From assembly GCA_037389465.1 (NCBI GenBank), contig JAZARR010000154.1, positions 3,472,001-3,536,000 on the forward strand: a stretch of DNA of 64,000 nt, written 5' to 3'. The translations under genes were made by a program, and so were the position numbers. This document shows, in pieces, positions 39,785 to 51,777 of the stretch (position 1 is the stretch's first letter; each line of letters opens with the position of its first letter). This DNA is from Baylisascaris procyonis. Its lineage: Eukaryota; Nematoda; Chromadorea; Rhabditida; Ascarididae. Under the pieces are notes generated by a model. It ran no database searches. It had not been told where the DNA came from and saw only the letters and a program-made list of their open reading frames with translations.

Positions 39785-41527
39785 ACTATTCATTGTATTC
39801 CATCAATGAAAACTCCACTTTATCAATTCAATTTTTTTTTTTTTTGTTTACGCATAAAAAGAATCGTCGAGTACATTAAAAAAGAATGAATAAAAAATTA
39901 TTTCTGAGTTGATGTGGTAATAAAATAAGACTTAAAGCATCCCTAAGATGCTCGAGGGGAATTTCAAAGATGATCACTTCACTTCTCGTCGTTAGCTGAT
40001 ACTACTCTGATGAAAAATTTATTGAACCGGGTAAACGGAGAGAAATTTCCCCGTAAAATCTAATGGGAACATAAATTTTAAGAGGTAAAAGTAATTTCAT
40101 AGGCAGATTCTTTCCTTACCCTTACCATTCAAGCCACTAAATTACAAGCTATGATAGAGAAGAACGCAATAAACGAATGCTGATATTAGCAACGAACTAA
40201 AAACTTTAGCGCACCATTCTGCTAAAATTATTTACTTAGCTGAAGAAAAACCCATCAGCAATTTTTTCAGTAAGCTGAACCCGATTCGAGTAAAGCAACA
40301 AACCTAATAGAACGACTAAATCGCACTTATCGTTTATTACAACAATAGTAACGGTAATGACCTTAAAATAACCTTAATTACGCAGATTAGAATTTGTTGA
40401 CCCTTTTTGCTATTATATTCTTTGGTAGTAGATATTTGCAATAAACTATCATCATATTTCTGGAAACTATACGATCAGCAACTGCTCGACGTATTTCCCT
40501 AATGCACCAGTTTCCGCTTAATTTATCGCAAATAGCGCACCCCCACAAAAAACATAGACCAATCATCGCAATCTAATTCTAATCTTTCCTGTTCACCTGA
40601 ATATATGGAAACAATTTTGCAGTTTAAACCCGATTCCCGTTATTTCTGCTCTATTTGTCTGAATGTCTGAAAGTTGCAGCAAAATTATGCAGTTGGATGT
40701 TGTCAGTGTCTCTCATTTTAGTCCAATTGCAATCGTTTTTGTCTGTCGGAATGTCTCATATCAATTCGACAACCAAGATCACTATCCTCTGAGCAGTCGC
40801 TGAACAGTTTCAGGTATGCACAAGGCGAACCACTACGCTGAATACTACAATTTCCTGTGTGTCTTCCAGTAAAACAATCTAAACATCGCATTTATAAAAC
40901 TTTGATGTAAAAATATAAGTAGGTATATTATATGGATAAAAACATAACAACAAAGTGTTCATCGTTTGGCATAACTCTTTAATAGTCTCAAATAAGAGAT
41001 AACAATAACAACAACAATAACAACAAACAACTCATAAATATTAGCAGCACCACTATGATGCATTTTTCTTATTGTGTTTCATCTTCATCGGTCTTCTCTT
41101 ATTGTTGAATGCATTCATCTACAAAAAGATACATCTGTCAACAATAAAAACTTAACAAAAATCGCATTTTATGTGAGTAAGAAAATAATAAGTTTCAAAA
41201 TTATAAAGAGATCATCTATAACCTTTGATTTATTCAAACGTAACATAAAAGTTCCTTTAATGCTTAGAAACAACAAACAATTGCTACGCTTTAATTGAAG
41301 AACAACAGTACTACAGCAGTCGTCGAGTGAAGTCGATCTTTCAGAAAACATTTGACCATAGATAATGCGCAGAAGTGCTTACAGTGAATCGGAGAAAATT
41401 TTTATACAATGAAGGAAAATCTTCTAATATCGGTTTATGCAAAACAACAGACAAATATTACTCTCTTCGCTAACCTTATTTTCAACTGTCAAGCATTTCC
41501 AATGTGGCATTAAACGGTGAAGGTTGA

Positions 41528-41852
41528 CATTACCAGTGCATGTAAGATGAAGGGGGCCAGTGCATGTAAGATGAAGGGGGGGGGGAGGGAGAAGAGAGGA
41601 AGGTGCAAACGCGTGTGCCCTCCCCCCCCCCGCCGATAAGATGAAAAATTATGCGTATTTCTTGGGCGAAAATGAGCGTAATATTAAAATTTTCGCTGGA
41701 ACCGTTAATAAGAGGATATGTATAACAAAATGCGGTATATAAGGTGACGCAGGAGCATAAACTATGACGTTCGCCAATGTTGCACGCATATTTGCGCCAG
41801 TCAAGCAGCATTTTTATTAATAAAACACCTCCTGTAGTTCCCCCCCCCCCCC
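41528..41852. repeat. Duplicated 26-bp unit and G/C homopolymer tracts
   Basis: The unit CCAGTGCATGTAAGATGAAG followed by a G run occurs twice in tandem (about 41533-41590). The second copy leads into a long G/GA tract. Pure C runs follow near 41622-41631 and at 41840-41852 (13 C). On the DDX51 sense strand the last is G13 inside the 3' UTR. Such tracts are rare in this AT-rich DNA. Confidence 0.7.
41813..41818 (-). terminator. Candidate poly(A) signal AATAAA for DDX51
   Basis: AATAAA on the minus strand, about 153 bases after the proposed stop at 41973-41971. Its position supports translation ending there rather than splicing onward at GTGAGA. Confidence 0.45.
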
Positions 41853-41970
41853 AAAACGATCTCGTTCCCCTTTTTTGGAATACTGATGGTTAAATTATGA
41901 AAGCTGAACTGAAAACATACGGAAGTGAATTTCGGTTCCGCGAAGAAGAAAAAACAAACATCTATTTTGG

Positions 41971-44900
41971 TCATCTCACCTTAGCGTCTCGTTTCTCGAT
42001 GATGTCTTTCAAAGTGGCAAGCGCCGACCTATACTTTCCTTGAAGTGGATCCTCATCGTCCATTTCGAAGGTCGTTTCGCTCACATCTCTCCAACAACCG
42101 GTTTTACTTAGCATGCTTTCCAAATGCTTCCTCTAAACACGAAATTCTCTTACCAAAGGGGCTGCAATAGTGCAACGGAGCTACATAGAAGATAGAAAAG
42201 AGGATAAAGATGTAAGGATACGGAACAATGGGTAACCATTGCGTCTAAATTACCTATAATCAAAAAAGTTGCCGATCATCATAGCAATTGACGTTGTCTA
42301 AGTGGAAAACCGGATGTAAATTCGCCAAAGATGAAAAATAGAAGTAGTTTTGAGCGATAAAACACGATAATTGATATTTTCGCACAACTCTAGACAACAG
42401 AATTTCCACCGTCGGAACTCTATACAACAAAAAAGAACTCGCATCGAATCCTAAATTAATTTGCAAAGAAGTTGAATTAAACCGCAGAAAGTTCCCCTTA
42501 AGATACTGTTACCAAACAGCCATTTCAACGTAGATTTAATCATGCGTTATACTGCTCAAATGTACGGCATGAAGTAGAAATTGATTTCTTTGAGCTGTCC
42601 CTTGCTCACATTTGTTTTTGTTGCTAAAGAGTAGGAGGTTATCAATATGTAGACCGACAACAACAATTAGCAGCTTTGAGTTCGTCCTAGGATGTTATCC
42701 GTTGAGTAGAAATTTAAAATATGGACTTCCTATCTAATTCTCTAATTCTTTTGGTTCTCCGATAAAGCGTAAATAAAGCGTAAAAATGTCACCATTTTTT
42801 CCATACCCAACCCCTTCTTTTGGGAAGTCCTGACGTGTATCTTCGACAGGTGCAACTACTAAAAAGCAACCAACCTCTTCAGAAGTTGTAAGCGAAACAG
42901 CAGTTCCCGGTTTTCCGCAACGCGCAGTTCGTCCAACACGATGGATGAAGAGCCGTTCGCTGATTGGTTTATCATAGTTTATTACCGCATCGACATCCTG
43001 CACATCAATACCACGCGAAAGAACATCACTCGAAATGAGAACACGTGTTGATCCCTTTTTGAATCTTCAAAAACATTCTTATAATGAAAGAGAAAGATTC
43101 AAAGAATTCAGCGATTGGGATTGTCTTCCAAAATGCTACTTAAGAAGGTCATCTTAAAAAGGATAGAGAAAAGCCTATAAGGAAGTTTTAGTCGCGTCTG
43201 TCTTCGAACTGATTTTCTAGCCAAGATTTTAGCTAAGTTTTTTTGAATTTTGAGTTCCCCCACTAAAGATTGCATTAAAGGATGCAAATACATGTGGATG
43301 CAACCGAATCGTTACTCTTCACTTTACTCATTACTGAAATTTTAGTTGTTCTTAATAGTGGTAATCCTCTAAAACAAATCTCCCCCCACTTCCATCTCTC
43401 TTCTCCTTCTCGTATCCTCGTCGTTTAAAATTCTTTGACTCACCAATCTACAAAGTGAATTCAATCAATAATATTAATTGCCACTGCTATGAATTAGCAA
43501 ATCACCAATAAACTCAAGCGATCTAATATTTCATCAATAATATTCCTTAAAAAAATACCTGTTAAGTACTTTTTGTCGACGCCTTCCAAAAAGATTACTT
43601 GAAAGCTCTTCCACTTGATAAACATCAGCACTGAGCACTTTTAAAAGAATCGCTAAACGACGGCTTGCTAATCTAAACAACGGACTAGTACAACCGATAA
43701 CAACTCCAACAATTAATTACTCTTAGTTTACTGGTATATTATTGTTATATAGTTAGCATACAGCAAACGTATCTTTCATAAGGAAATCTTATAGCAAGGT
43801 GGTATCTATTTATAAAGGGGGAGGAAACGATAAACGCCAAAGCATTTCATCCTATAAACCTAAACAATATTAAGAAACCAATAACAACAAATGAATGGGA
43901 ACTAGATAAATTTTTGAACCGCAAAATTGATTCAACTCCATCATAATTATGTCTGATATCGATGAACATCTCTTCTAGAAGCCTTTTCGAGATTATGAAT
44001 ATACCGAACTTGCATTACTTATCAGATTAAAATGCTCTATAATTCGATATTTTTATTGAATCACCGCAGTGGAAAAAATAAACGATTTATTGAATCTTCT
44101 AGATGAAAGAACAACTTTATTGTGAATGCGTCAACGTTATTGTTGCAATAAAATTTAGCTGTTATTAAATTAATTTCAACTATAGCTGTTGCCATTACAA
44201 AACATATATTTCAACATTTGAAATATTCAACAAGAATAATACGCTTCGAGAGTCAATGAAGAAATTTAGCAAGTGGAAACAACTTCACACCTCTATATAG
44301 TATACTCTAAATAAAATGCAAAAAAAAAAACCAAATTCACTAATCAATTATTACGACATATTCCGAAATGATACCCCTTTCTTACATTCCTTCCTTTCAT
44401 CCTCCCTCTCTCTCTCTTTCTTTCTCTCTCAAAGAAGGAACTAATTTTCCACAAACTTGTTATTTGCAAAGACGAGGATCCTTTTCCATTGAGGTTTATT
44501 TTGAATTTCAATATAAAGGACGAGAGGCTTCATCCTCAACTCGCAGATGATCACACGATGTGATAATGAAGTTGGTAGCAATGCTGCATCTTCGATTTGA
44601 TCAACATCCCCTATTGATATCGCATTCTTCACTTCTTCCGAATATTCAGCACTTGCTCTAAAGCACAAATAATAAAGGCGATATTGAAGATCTTTGTTCG
44701 GGTTTTATGCGGTGAAAATATTTACAAAACGTCCTTCAAGTATTGCACACTCATCATCTAACCATTCGATAGTTGATCTACCACTTCGTAGAACATATTT
44801 AAGAGCTGATCCAAGTAAATAAAACTTAATTGCTACAAAATGACCATCAAGATCGATATGGATCCTAGGAATTCTGTTAGACTGCACGGGCTATATTTTG

Positions 44901-47900
44901 CCAATGTTGGTCTTTAAGTCAACTTCCTTGTTTCGTGCATCTTATTCAATGAACAGATTAAGCGCCCAACAAGCAGCAAGTCATACTTCGTCAAAACTAT
45001 ATAAGCTGAAGAGGGGGAAGGAAAGACAGACGGGAAGGGCGAGAAGAACGACGAGGGTTCGAAGATTTTAATGGGAGACATTGAGCTGTAATTGACAATT
45101 CGAAGAATCCTGAAAGGGAGGTAAAATATGGTGTGTTAAGCTTGGCTTCTCCTCATTCACTTCAACGTAAGCTGTCTTTAACTTCTTTTCAAAACATTTA
45201 GATATTTGAGAAGTGACCGACTTTCTTGCAAAAGTTTGCATCTTCTAGAAGAAAATAGTCAAAACTTATTGGCAACAATCGGAAGTTGAAGCAAAAAAAA
45301 AAATTGACGCTTTTCAGTGCAATGCTCATCAAAAATCTTTCAAAAATAGAAAGTTGAAGTACTTGAAGAGACGTGGATAACGAAGCTTCCATATATGCAA
45401 CTTCTCGACATCACGTGATAGTGTTGCCGAAACAAGAATCTTTTGCAAATGATGAGCACTCATCAGATCACTAACGCTTGTCCAACCAGCTGTCACTAAA
45501 AATGATGTATTTTTGGCAAATAAATCGAAGCTAAACTTTAAAGAGCAAAAAGTTTTAAGAAGAAATGGGCAATGTCAAGTTATAGATTCATAAACTAAGA
45601 GACAAATAAGAGTATTGATGAGCCTATCATCTCTCAATAATTGAGCATACTTCGCTTACAATTTCCTTTAAAATTCTTGGATCACTTCACCCATGAAAAC
45701 CTCAAAAATTTTATCGCATTTGCTGTGATAGCTAAAAAGTGTCCTCTCTTCATTTGCCTTTATTTATCCGCTTAAATAAATAACAAAAACCGGTTCCCCA
45801 TCGCTCAATCCAACTATACAAATCCACTTCTCCCACCCATATGTTGCATCATTTTCAAAGACGCATCACCAATTTTAGATTCAAAATTTAATTTACTGCT
45901 GTGCATAATCGTTTAAATACGTTTTATTGTAGTTTACTTACTCATTTTTGTCGTAATTCACACTATCAAACCTATTCAAACAGTGCAAAGATCTCGAAGA
46001 TAGTATGACCGTCAGATATTTTTGGATGATATTGCAAAAAATATTATAATATCCCTTCAACAGTTTAAGTAGATATAGTCTGTTGGATGTCCTGAGAAAC
46101 TCAAAGATGTGTTCATTTTCCTCCTAGAATTTTTTATTGACGAGTTCTGATGAATGAATTTTTTGCTTGATTCCATCAGAGAGTACGATAAAAAAAAAGA
46201 TTTTTTAATGAACTTGTTGGTCCAAGACAAAGATTGCGGATATAATTGTGGATATAAGATTCCGGATATGATCCACGAAAATTAAAATACAGAAAGCTGG
46301 AAAGCTTGGAAACTCTATTTCAATAACATCACTAGCAACGTTGAAACTCATAATCTCAGTCTAGGACCAAACGACTCATCAACCAATAAAAATAAAATTA
46401 AAAAAAAATAGGACCAATAAAAATAAGCAAAATTAAAGACATACAATGAGTGGCCTGCTCAAGAGCATCAAGCCATTCCAAACGAGCTGTATGTGACATC
46501 CGATCGGCTTCATCAATGATCAAATATCTGCATTTAAGTTTTTCATTGCAAACAATCAATGAACGCATCCTTTAAACGCAAATATCCAATACATTTGAGC
46601 ACTTAAAAAGAGATGCGCATGATCGAGATGATGTCAATAACAATAGTTAATTTACATAAAGAATATATAGTGCTTAACGAATGAGTAGGTCATATAATAG
46701 GAATTCTAAATCGAAGATCAATACAAGAAATGAAAGATCCGAATTATGAACAGACAAACGAAGTAAACGATAGCAATCTTATTTAATTATGAAAGAAAAT
46801 GAATTACGAAACAATAACGAATGGTAGAAGAAATGAAACGGAACCATTATAAAAATAAAAATAAGATAAAATCCTAGCAGTTTTATTACCATTAAAAACA
46901 AAAGATTAGCTGAAAAAAACAGATGAGATTGGTTATATTAGATGAAATAAAATCAATTGAAATATAAAAAAAACATTAATTAAAATAATTCAAATACAAT
47001 AAATCAATATCGCAAAACAAAAGACATTCATAAATGAGCCGAGCATTCCCATCAAAATCTCTTTAAAATATACTCACCTTAAATGTGAAACATCCATATG
47101 CGAGAGTGGATCAATGAGATGTTCCATAAGACGACCAGGAGTGGCGAATACAACACGTGCTTCTTTCAGTTGACGTCGTTCTGCATTTACATCATGACTG
47201 CCACATAAGAGTGCCGTTTGAATACCGAATGCATCGAACTTTTTGAATTCCTATAGAAGATGAAAGATCTTACAGCTATAAAACACTATTGTGAATTTCA
47301 AAACATCACATATAACGAGTGGTCTTACACACTGACAACCATCGATGATCATTGGCTCATCTGATATAGATCACGATTGCCCGAAGATTTGCCCAACATA
47401 ATGTCCTAATCAAACTACATTCTTCGACACCAGATAACTGTTCAAAAAAAGCACACGCGATCTACCCATAAAAATATCTCCAGTTAGAGCTCAAGGTCTT
47501 TCTTCAGTTAGAGCACGAGGTCTTTGGATTGCTTATATACGTATCAAATATGCAAACGATCCGACCTCTTCATATGGAAACGCTAAATTGGGCTTACCTA
47601 ACGAAGCTTACTTTAAAAAAAGTACTGCAGATAACAGCGGAAGAAGTATAATAATAACAAGGAGAGTAAAAATGATGCAAAACAAGAATAACAAGCAAGT
47701 TGATTACAGCGTCAATAAAACAACAATTGTTGTGCTAAGAAACTTCTATGAAATTTAAAAAATCCAAGTGAAATTTTTCAAATAGAAATAAAATTTCCTA
47801 TCTGTTGGGTTAACTTTTCAATACTGCGGCCAATAAAAAAATATTGATGCGGGATGATTTCTATAATTAAGTTTGACGAATTTATGAACGGAATAACATC

Positions 47901-50900
47901 GGAAATCAGCTTCACAGGAAATGACAACAAATGATGACAACATTTACATAAGTAAAACATACAGCTTCGATTTGTGTAACGAGATTTTGAACAGGTGCCA
48001 CAATAAGCGCATGTAATGATGCGGCAGCTGTATACGAAAGTGAATTCAATATCGGTAGAATATAACAAAGTGTTTTACCACTTCCTGTTGGTGCTGATAT
48101 TGCTAAATCTCTGCAAACGAAAGAAAGTAATCCTTTACGTTGAATAGTAACAACGATGATACTGAGATAAACTTCATAATATTGGTCTTATTAATAAAAA
48201 TTTATAAATTAAAAACTTGTAAATGTAAAGGCAAAAAATAATTAAACGAGATCCGAATTAAATAGCCTCATCTTTGGATTACCTGCTAATTCATCAAATA
48301 CCTCATTTGAAAAAAAAAAAACGATATAATTGAAATAATTTATGAGTTAATTTTAAAAGTCAATAATCAGTAATCCCGCACAGACATTCCCCCCTAAATG
48401 GTTCATTTATATTGGCAGCGTAACAATGCTGAACCCCGATATGCCATGAACCTTATAGTGCTTATGAGCGCATTTCACATTCCTTCCAAGTATAACGTAT
48501 ACCCTCACCTACATAAGTTAATATTTCGAAATAGACTTCTATATGACTGGAAAACAAGAAAATTAACAGCCGAATTCAGTTATTTCGTTCACATTCTTAA
48601 TGAGTTGAAACGAATAAAAATGACTCATTGTTGCACTATGCTAATTAACAAATTCGCGATAAAGTAAAGTTTCACTACATTTGAAAACGGCTGATTCGAA
48701 AATTTTAGCGCCTTCTAAACGTCAACGGATAAACTAACAACAAAGAAAAAGGAGATTAAATGATTTCTCACCTGGGGGGTAGTATAGAGGCACATTTCGA
48801 TTCAGCAATGAGATGAGGAAGTACAGAATGCTGCACTGGAAACCATTTCTTGATGTTATTTTTAAGAGTCTCCATAAGTGAAGGATGAAGTCCAGAAATG
48901 GCGTCTAATTCGGCAAGATTCTCATCGCTTAAATCAGCCGGAAAATTTGTTCCCGATTTGATCCACTTTGATGTAACGCTTCAAATAACCAACATTACTT
49001 CCTCATGCTACATTCAACGTAAAAAAAAAAAAATTAAACACGGATCCCACAGGCTGCTCTTGACTTATGAAAAAAACCTATTTGTTGTGCATCCGTTGTT
49101 TTAATAAGCCATCCAAATATTTTTGAGGAAGCGACTTCTATTTTCTATATTTTGCAGCACACAGGTAGTGAGCACTATCGAAGGGCATTCATTACCCACT
49201 TTCAACCTATTTGGAGATAATATTATAGTTCTCAATCGTTACCCTCCTTATAGCTCTCAATCGTTACCCTCCTTATAGCTCTCAATCGTTACCCTCCTTA
49301 TAGCTCTCCATCGTTACCCTCCTTATAGCTCTCAATCGTTACCCTCCTTATAGCTCTCAATCGTTACCCTCCTTATAGCTCTCAATCGTTACCCTCCTTA
49401 TAGCTCTCAATCGTTACCCTCCTTATAGCTCTCAATCGTTACCCTCCTTATAGCTCTCAATCGTTACCCTCCTTATAGCTCTCAATCGTTACCCTCCTTA
49501 TAGCTCTCAATCGTTACCCTCCTTATAGCTCTCAATCGTTACCCTCCTTATAGCTCTCAATCGTTACCCTCCTTATAGCTCTCCATCGTTACCCTCCTTA
49601 TAGCTCTCAATCGTTACCCTCCTTATAGCTCTCAATCGTTACCCTCCTTATAGCTCTCAATCGTTACCCTCCTTATAGCTCTCAATCGTTACCCTCCTTA
49701 TAGCTCTCGATCGTTACCCTCCTTATAGCTCTCAATCGTTACCCTCCTTATAGCTCTCAATCGTTACCCTCCTTATAGCTCTCAATCGTTACCCTCCTTA
49801 TAGCTCTCAATCGTTACCCTCCTTATAGCTCTCAATCGTTACCCTCCTTATAGCTCTCAATCGTTACCCTCCTTATAGCTCTCAATCGTTACCCTCCTTA
49901 TAGCTCTCAATCGTTACCCTCCTTATAGCTCTCAATCGTTACCCTCCTTATAGCTCTCAATCGTTACCCTCCTTATAGCTCTCAATCGTTACCCTCCTTA
50001 TAGCTCTCAATCGTTACCCTCCTTATAGCTCTCAATCGTTACCCTCCTTATAGCTCTCAATCGTTACCCTCCTTATAGCTCTCAATCGTTACCCTCCTTA
50101 TAGCTCTCAATCGTTACCCTCCTTATAGCTCTCAATCGTTACCCTCCTTATAGCTCTCAATCGTTACCCTCCTTATAGCTCTCAATCGTTACCCTCCTTA
50201 TCCAGTTTCGATCGCGAATTTTCCACAAAGTTTGCAGAAACATTTTCTTTTTTTTTCTTTTTTTCTTTTTGCAAAAAACAAATGCCCAATAAGCCGTTTT
50301 CATATGCAATGGATCATTTGCTGAAATCTTCGATGAAGGGAAAACTATTTTTTAATTGCACTTCAACGATAATAAACAAATTGATGTTGAAATTTTTATG
50401 AAACGTTTGAAAAAAAAAAATTTTGATGATTAAAGTTTTGATTGAACTCGAGTGTGTTTGCGATAAAAATTGATAAATAATTCATAAAACTATTAAAACG
50501 TAATGCGTTTTTATCAATAAGTCTCACATCATAAATTCAGTAGTATTCCATCAGCTAATGTGAAAATTAGCTACCCTTTAGTTTAGGATTCACATTAATG
50601 GACTTTTATATTCTCCCGGTAACTGAACCAATCCAGAGATGGATGACGATGAAAGAAAGGCATCTAAATATACACCCTCATCCAGCGGATAGATCTTCAG
50701 CTAGATATGTCACAACTACAAATAAAATTAGATATTGAGTACATAAAATATACCTTATCTTTTTCGTTGTGATAAAGGACTCTACGCCAAGAACCTTATA
50801 AACTGATTCATTTGTACTCGTCGTCTTTGCGATTTCATTTCGTTCTTTTTCAGATGAAACACTGAAACGATTTTTTGATACGCTTTCCATAAGCAAAGCC

Positions 50901-51139
50901 TATTATTCGAATAGAAGTTCTTGAACACTCGCTATACTCCTAAAGTTTCGAAATTTCTACGAAAATCATTTATTGCTGGAGGCTCCACCCAACATAAAAA
51001 GATAAATAAAAGTATTTAAAAAAAAAAAAAAAACGCAAATCAAGAACGAAAACTAATTCGGTTATAAATTTGCATAAAAGCGAATGTTTCATTTAAGAGT
51101 GCAACTTCCCTTTGAGGTCCGGTCAGATTTGGTCATAAA

Positions 51140-51198
<59 letters not shown>

Positions 51199-51777
51199 CT
51201 GTTCAAATAGCATTAAAGAATATATTATAGAAAAAAGTAATTCAGGGCTAATGAAATAGTAAACGCATAAGCAAGTGCGAAACTGTCACATTTTCATTGC
51301 CTACGTAGTCGTTCCCACTTTCACTAACGAATCGGAAGGATTCCCCCGTCCTCTTCCCTCTTTGAAGACGCGCATCGCAGCAATGATATCTAAGACACCG
51401 TTAGATAGATTTAATTGTAATTTGAACTTAAATTTTAATTTTTTCAAAGAAAATATCTAAATATGTAATGTTGAAGCTGCAGAGAAAGTAACGATGCCAT
51501 TAAAAAAAATTAGACAACATTTTCCAATTTTCCTTTAGAATGACAATTTACATCAACAAATTGTAGAATTTTTTAGATTCATTTATTAATTAATAAGTAA
51601 AATGAAAATTGAATTAATTAAAGGCGAAAGTTTATAGAAATAAATAATCATCGAAGAACGAAAATGTAACCTTTCCTTGCGGATGCTCGTCGTTTGGATC
51701 TCGGATATCTCATCGGTAGTACTACCTCCAGAAGAATAGTTACGTAGCCGTTTCTTTCTTTTCTTCTTTGATTCCAT
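41971..51777 (-). CDS. DDX51: DDX51/Dbp6-type DEAD-box RNA helicase
   Basis: Eleven phase-consistent exons: 51777-51671, 50861-50754, 48978-48772, 48110-47963, 47250-47078, 46527-46445, 45495-45363, 44657-44457, 43672-43559, 43064-42875 and 42132-41971, giving 541 aa (human DDX51 666). Motifs: Q-type FPVQ, I APTGSGKT (147-154), Ib ATPGR (226-230), II DEAD (253-256), III SAT (298-300), IV ILVFANNK, V SSDVLSRGID (436-445), VI HRVGRTAR (466-473). The DDX51 subfamily is indicated by YKVLGVESF before the helicase core, DEADRM, and a C terminus ending LATLKDIIEKR. The family acts in nucleolar 60S subunit assembly. Motif Ia reads VAPVQNLVTQ, lacking the usual PTREL. The N terminus is Lys/Arg-rich (KKKRKKRLR), a likely nucleolar signal. 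The stop is two codons past a possible GTGAGA donor, so a small extra exon cannot be fully excluded. Confidence 0.93.
49226..50200. repeat. Minisatellite, 39 x 25 bp, in DDX51 intron 2
   Basis: Thirty-nine head-to-tail copies of a 25-bp unit (TAGCTCTCAATCGTTACCCT then CCTTA) fill exactly 975 bp. I see only four variant units: unit 1 (TAGTTCTC), units 4 and 15 (CTCCATCG) and unit 20 (CTCGATCG). The array lies wholly within intron 2 of the helicase gene. On the gene's sense strand each unit contains AGGGTAACG, resembling a 5' splice site. Confidence 0.98.
51144..51195. repeat. (TA)n microsatellite
   Basis: About 26 uninterrupted TA units in intron 1 of the DDX51 gene. Confidence 0.95.

Larger units (their letters stand above)
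39785..41970. other. Spacer between DDX51 and MTX2, including DDX51 3' UTR
   Basis: 2.2 kb, AT-rich, with no coding exon seen. The DDX51 3' UTR occupies the right end up to a poly(A) signal near 41818-41813 (AATAAA on the minus strand). It also contains the G/C homopolymer tracts listed separately. Confidence 0.55.

Noticed and set aside
44705..44887. Minus-strand frame inside DDX51 intron 7
   Set aside because: Flanking exons 7 and 8 already join in phase and match the family without it.
49226..50200. Regular array considered as CRISPR
   Set aside because: Units are directly adjacent with no unique spacers, and the DNA is eukaryotic and intronic.
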